Below, piece after piece: positions 63,886 to 64,000 of a DNA stretch of 64,000 nt. The notes beneath the pieces are model-generated. The model ran no database searches and was not told where the DNA came from. It saw only the letters and a list, made by a program, of their open reading frames with translations. The position numbers and the translations under genes were made by a program. Source of the stretch: Chondrus crispus (taxonomy: Eukaryota; Rhodophyta; Florideophyceae; Gigartinales; Gigartinaceae); contig NW_005179026.1 in NCBI RefSeq assembly GCF_000350225.1, positions 372,001 to 436,000 on the forward strand, written 5' to 3'. Position 1 is the stretch's first letter. Each line of letters starts with the position of its first letter.

Positions 63886-64000
63886 AAGGTGCTTTGCAGC
63901 CAGGCCTCTAAACCTTGAAACGAAAAGTCGAAAGTTTCTCGTTGCGATCTCTACGGCAGGAAGTGACTTTCTGATAGGATGAAATCAATCGAGTGACGAT

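Overview
This is eukaryotic nuclear DNA made almost entirely of nested mobile elements. The evidence is chromodomain-bearing Ty3/gypsy elements (chromoviruses), Ty1/copia elements, cut-and-paste DNA transposons, and fragments of host genes such as UTP14, an NT-C2/coiled-coil protein and an MFS transporter. No bacterial operon structure is seen. The base composition, the element families and the short or absent introns would suit an alga or another protist; a red alga is only a guess. Almost every reading frame carries stops or frameshifts, so this is an old repeat cluster.

Layout. 1-5503 is the remnant of minus-strand chromovirus A, whose reverse-orientation accessory ORF is split by a solo LTR (169-1466, 5-bp duplication GGAGG). 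5504-6400 is an LTR with a polypurine tract beside it. 6401-12524 and 24828-31238 are the two halves of minus-strand chromovirus B, with its 5' LTR at 31239-32282. B is split by a 12.3-kb DNA transposon (12525-24823) with terminal inverted repeats (TIRs) of about 250 bp and a 4-bp duplication CGTA. 32283-51316 is plus-strand chromovirus C, interrupted in its pol by a complete chromovirus D (32885-41618, duplication CGCAA) and in its reverse-orientation accessory gene by a complete copia element E (46127-50885, duplication AAACC). 51317-57900 holds half an MFS transporter gene, several near-perfect palindromes, a Harbinger-like transposase and a pogo-like fragment. 57900-64000 is copia element F on the minus strand with a convergent decayed ORF.

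The two most interesting systems are these. (1) The 12.3-kb transposon encodes a DUF7869-type transposase-like protein and, beside it, a large protein with a ParB-like N-terminus, a beta-class DNA N6/N4 methyltransferase-like core (DLPN in place of the DPPY motif) and a Cys/His-rich tail. It also carries rearranged pieces of UTP14 and of an NT-C2/coiled-coil gene. (2) The chromoviruses carry a related accessory gene, of unknown function, on the strand opposite to gag-pol between the chromodomain and the 3' LTR. It is recognisable in A, B and C, and D has a reverse-strand ORF in the same position. Premature stops are mostly explainable as C-to-T or G-to-A transitions, which suggests decay through deamination of methylated cytosine.
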